From assembly GCA_964556705.1 (NCBI GenBank), contig CAZKXX010000085.1, positions 1-16,032 of the forward strand: 16,032 nt of DNA. The letters are read 5' to 3'. Below the pieces are notes generated by a model. The model did no database searches. It worked only from the letters and a program-made list of their open reading frames with translations, and was not told the origin of the DNA. Source of the DNA: CAZKXX01 sp964556705 (GTDB lineage Bacteria; Acidobacteriota; Terriglobia; UBA7540). A program made the translations under genes and the position numbers. Below are positions 15,185 to 16,032 of this stretch, piece after piece; position 1 is the stretch's first letter, and each line of letters begins with the position of its first letter.

Positions 15185-15664
15185 TCAGGTTTTCGCCGTC
15201 TTGCGCAATTCCGTTACCAGCGCGTCAATCTTCTCCGGCGTCAGATTCTCGTAGTAATCGAAATTCATCTGCATGGCAGGCGCGCCGCAGCAGGCTCCCA
15301 GGCACTCCACTTCTTCGAGCGAGAACAGGCCGTCCGCGCTCGTCTGTTTGTGGCCGATGCCAAGCGTTTTCTTGCAGTGCTCGAAGATCTCCTCACCACC
15401 GCGCAGCAGGCAGGAAATGTTCGTGCAAACCTGAAAGTGGTATTTCCCGGCCGGCTTGCGGCGGAGCATCGAATAGTAGCCGATGTCTTCGATAACCTCG
15501 ATGGGACGCACTTCAACCCGCCGGGCGATTTCTTCCACCACTTCGTCGGTGACATAACCCAGCTCGTCTTGCGCGAACATGAGCAACGGCACGATCGCCG
15601 ACCTCTTGAGGGGATAGCGGGCGATGACTTCGTCGAACTTTCTGCTCAGAGCCTCGGAGATCAT
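15185..15664 (-). CDS. nuoE: NADH-quinone oxidoreductase subunit E
   Basis: A 159-residue thioredoxin-like [2Fe-2S] subunit of the NADH module. The N1a ligands are C80 and C85 (VCTNISCLLRGG) and C121 and C125 (VECLGACCGAP). The N-terminal helical part contains RSAIVPLLMFAQDELGYV, usual for the family. The ATG at 15664 has AGGA eight bases upstream. It follows nuoD after a 109-bp spacer with heptamer repeats and precedes nuoF by 24 nt. A further cysteine, C126, follows the last ligand, as in many homologues. Confidence 0.97.
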   Translation of the reverse strand: MISEALSRKFDEVIARYPLKRSAIVPLLMFAQDELGYVTDEVVEEIARRVEVRPIEVIEDIGYYSMLRRKPAGKYHFQVCTNISCLLRGGEEIFEHCKKTLGIGHKQTSADGLFSLEEVECLGACCGAPAMQMNFDYYENLTPEKIDALVTELRKTAKT

Positions 15665-15679
15665 GCCATTCCTGGAACC

Positions 15680-15721
15680 GAAAAGCGAAAACAGAAACTC
15701 GAAACGTGAAACTCGAAGAGG
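15680..15721. repeat. Six GAAANNN heptamers between nuoD and nuoE
   Basis: Six consecutive 7-nt units begin with GAAA or GAAG on the plus strand: GAAAAGC, GAAAACA, then GAAACTC, GAAACGT, then GAAACTC again and GAAGAGG. Read in the direction of the operon they are of the form NNGTTTC. They fill over a third of the 109-bp spacer, the longest inside the minus-strand operon. The rest of the spacer shows no clear promoter or hairpin. Confidence 0.7.
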
Positions 15722-15773
15722 TAAATCGACGGCGATTTGTGCGCGCGGATCTCCTCAGCTCACTCGGGGCGCA

Positions 15774-16032
15774 TCACCGGTCAACCTCTCCCATGACCGG
15801 GTCTAAGCTGGCGATTGCCGCCACCACGTCGGCGATGAGCAGTCCTTCGACGATGCGCGGCAGCATCTGAAGGTTTGCGAACGACGGCGCGCGGACGTGG
15901 CAGCGCCAGGGACGCGGCGAACCGTCGCTGACGATGTAAAATCCCAATTCTCCGCGCGGCGACTCAATCGTCTGGTACACCTCGCCGACGGGCGGGTCGC
16001 CCCCATGCTCCTTGGTCCAGTGGAACCCGAGA
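15774..16032 (-). CDS. nuoD: NADH-quinone oxidoreductase subunit D (3' end only)
   Basis: The last 85 codons of nuoD, running off the right edge of the window and ending with TGA at 15774-15776. The C-terminal signatures are clear: ESPRGELGFYIVSDGSPRPW, then RAPSFANLQMLPRIVEG and the terminal IASLDPVMGEVDR. NuoD is the 49-kDa, hydrogenase-like subunit that forms the quinone-binding site with NuoB. The catalytic histidine and tyrosine of the N-terminal half are outside the window, and whether it is fused to NuoC cannot be seen. It is the first visible gene of the minus-strand operon. Confidence 0.95.
   Translation of the reverse strand, partial: LGFHWTKEHGGDPPVGEVYQTIESPRGELGFYIVSDGSPRPWRCHVRAPSFANLQMLPRIVEGLLIADVVAAIASLDPVMGEVDR

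Noticed and set aside
15680..15721. CRISPR-like array
   Set aside because: The units are only 7 nt, directly adjacent, without spacers, and no cas gene is present.

Overview
This window is a high-GC stretch of bacterial energy-metabolism genes, probably from a metagenome-assembled genome because a 10-N scaffold gap sits inside one gene. Two separate NADH:quinone oxidoreductase (complex I, nuo) clusters point their 3' ends at each other. Between them lie membrane-sector (Fo) ATP synthase genes and a zinc alcohol dehydrogenase. A second, divergent complex I, a split ATP synthase locus, 7-nt tandem repeats in spacers and the GTCATCCTGAGCGAAGCGAAGG element together suggest an Acidobacteriota-like organism. 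This is an inference from remembered gene arrangements, not something the sequence proves.

Plus strand, 1-4604: the last 30 codons of a nuoM, a complete nuoN (copy 1), atpZ, atpI, atpB (subunit a), a structured 221-bp spacer, and atpE (subunit c with a signal-peptide-like leader). A textbook intrinsic terminator follows, and then a zinc-dependent alcohol dehydrogenase. NuoM, nuoN, atpZ and atpI are joined by overlapping or abutting stops and starts, so this complex I and part of Fo appear to be co-transcribed and translationally coupled. The b subunit and all F1 genes are absent and must lie elsewhere.

Convergent junction, 4605-4707: an inverted repeat and a known-looking dispersed element with a degraded neighbouring copy.

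Minus strand, 16032-4708, read in that direction: nuoD (3' end only), nuoE, nuoF, nuoG, nuoH, nuoJ, nuoK, nuoL, nuoM, nuoN (copy 2, interrupted by the N gap). The order is canonical except that nuoI is missing: the nuoH stop directly abuts the nuoJ start. NuoG carries more cysteines than usual, enough for one extra [4Fe-4S] cluster. NADH is oxidised by the E/F/G module, electrons pass toward the quinone site at D/H, and L/M/N (with H, J, K) pump protons. Fo then uses the ion gradient to drive ATP synthesis.

I found no mobile element, CRISPR array, defence system or RNA gene. The genes are well-known families. The parts worth a second look are the nuo-atp fusion of operons, the missing nuoI beside a cysteine-rich NuoG, the atpB-atpE spacer, and different heptamer repeats in three separate spacers.
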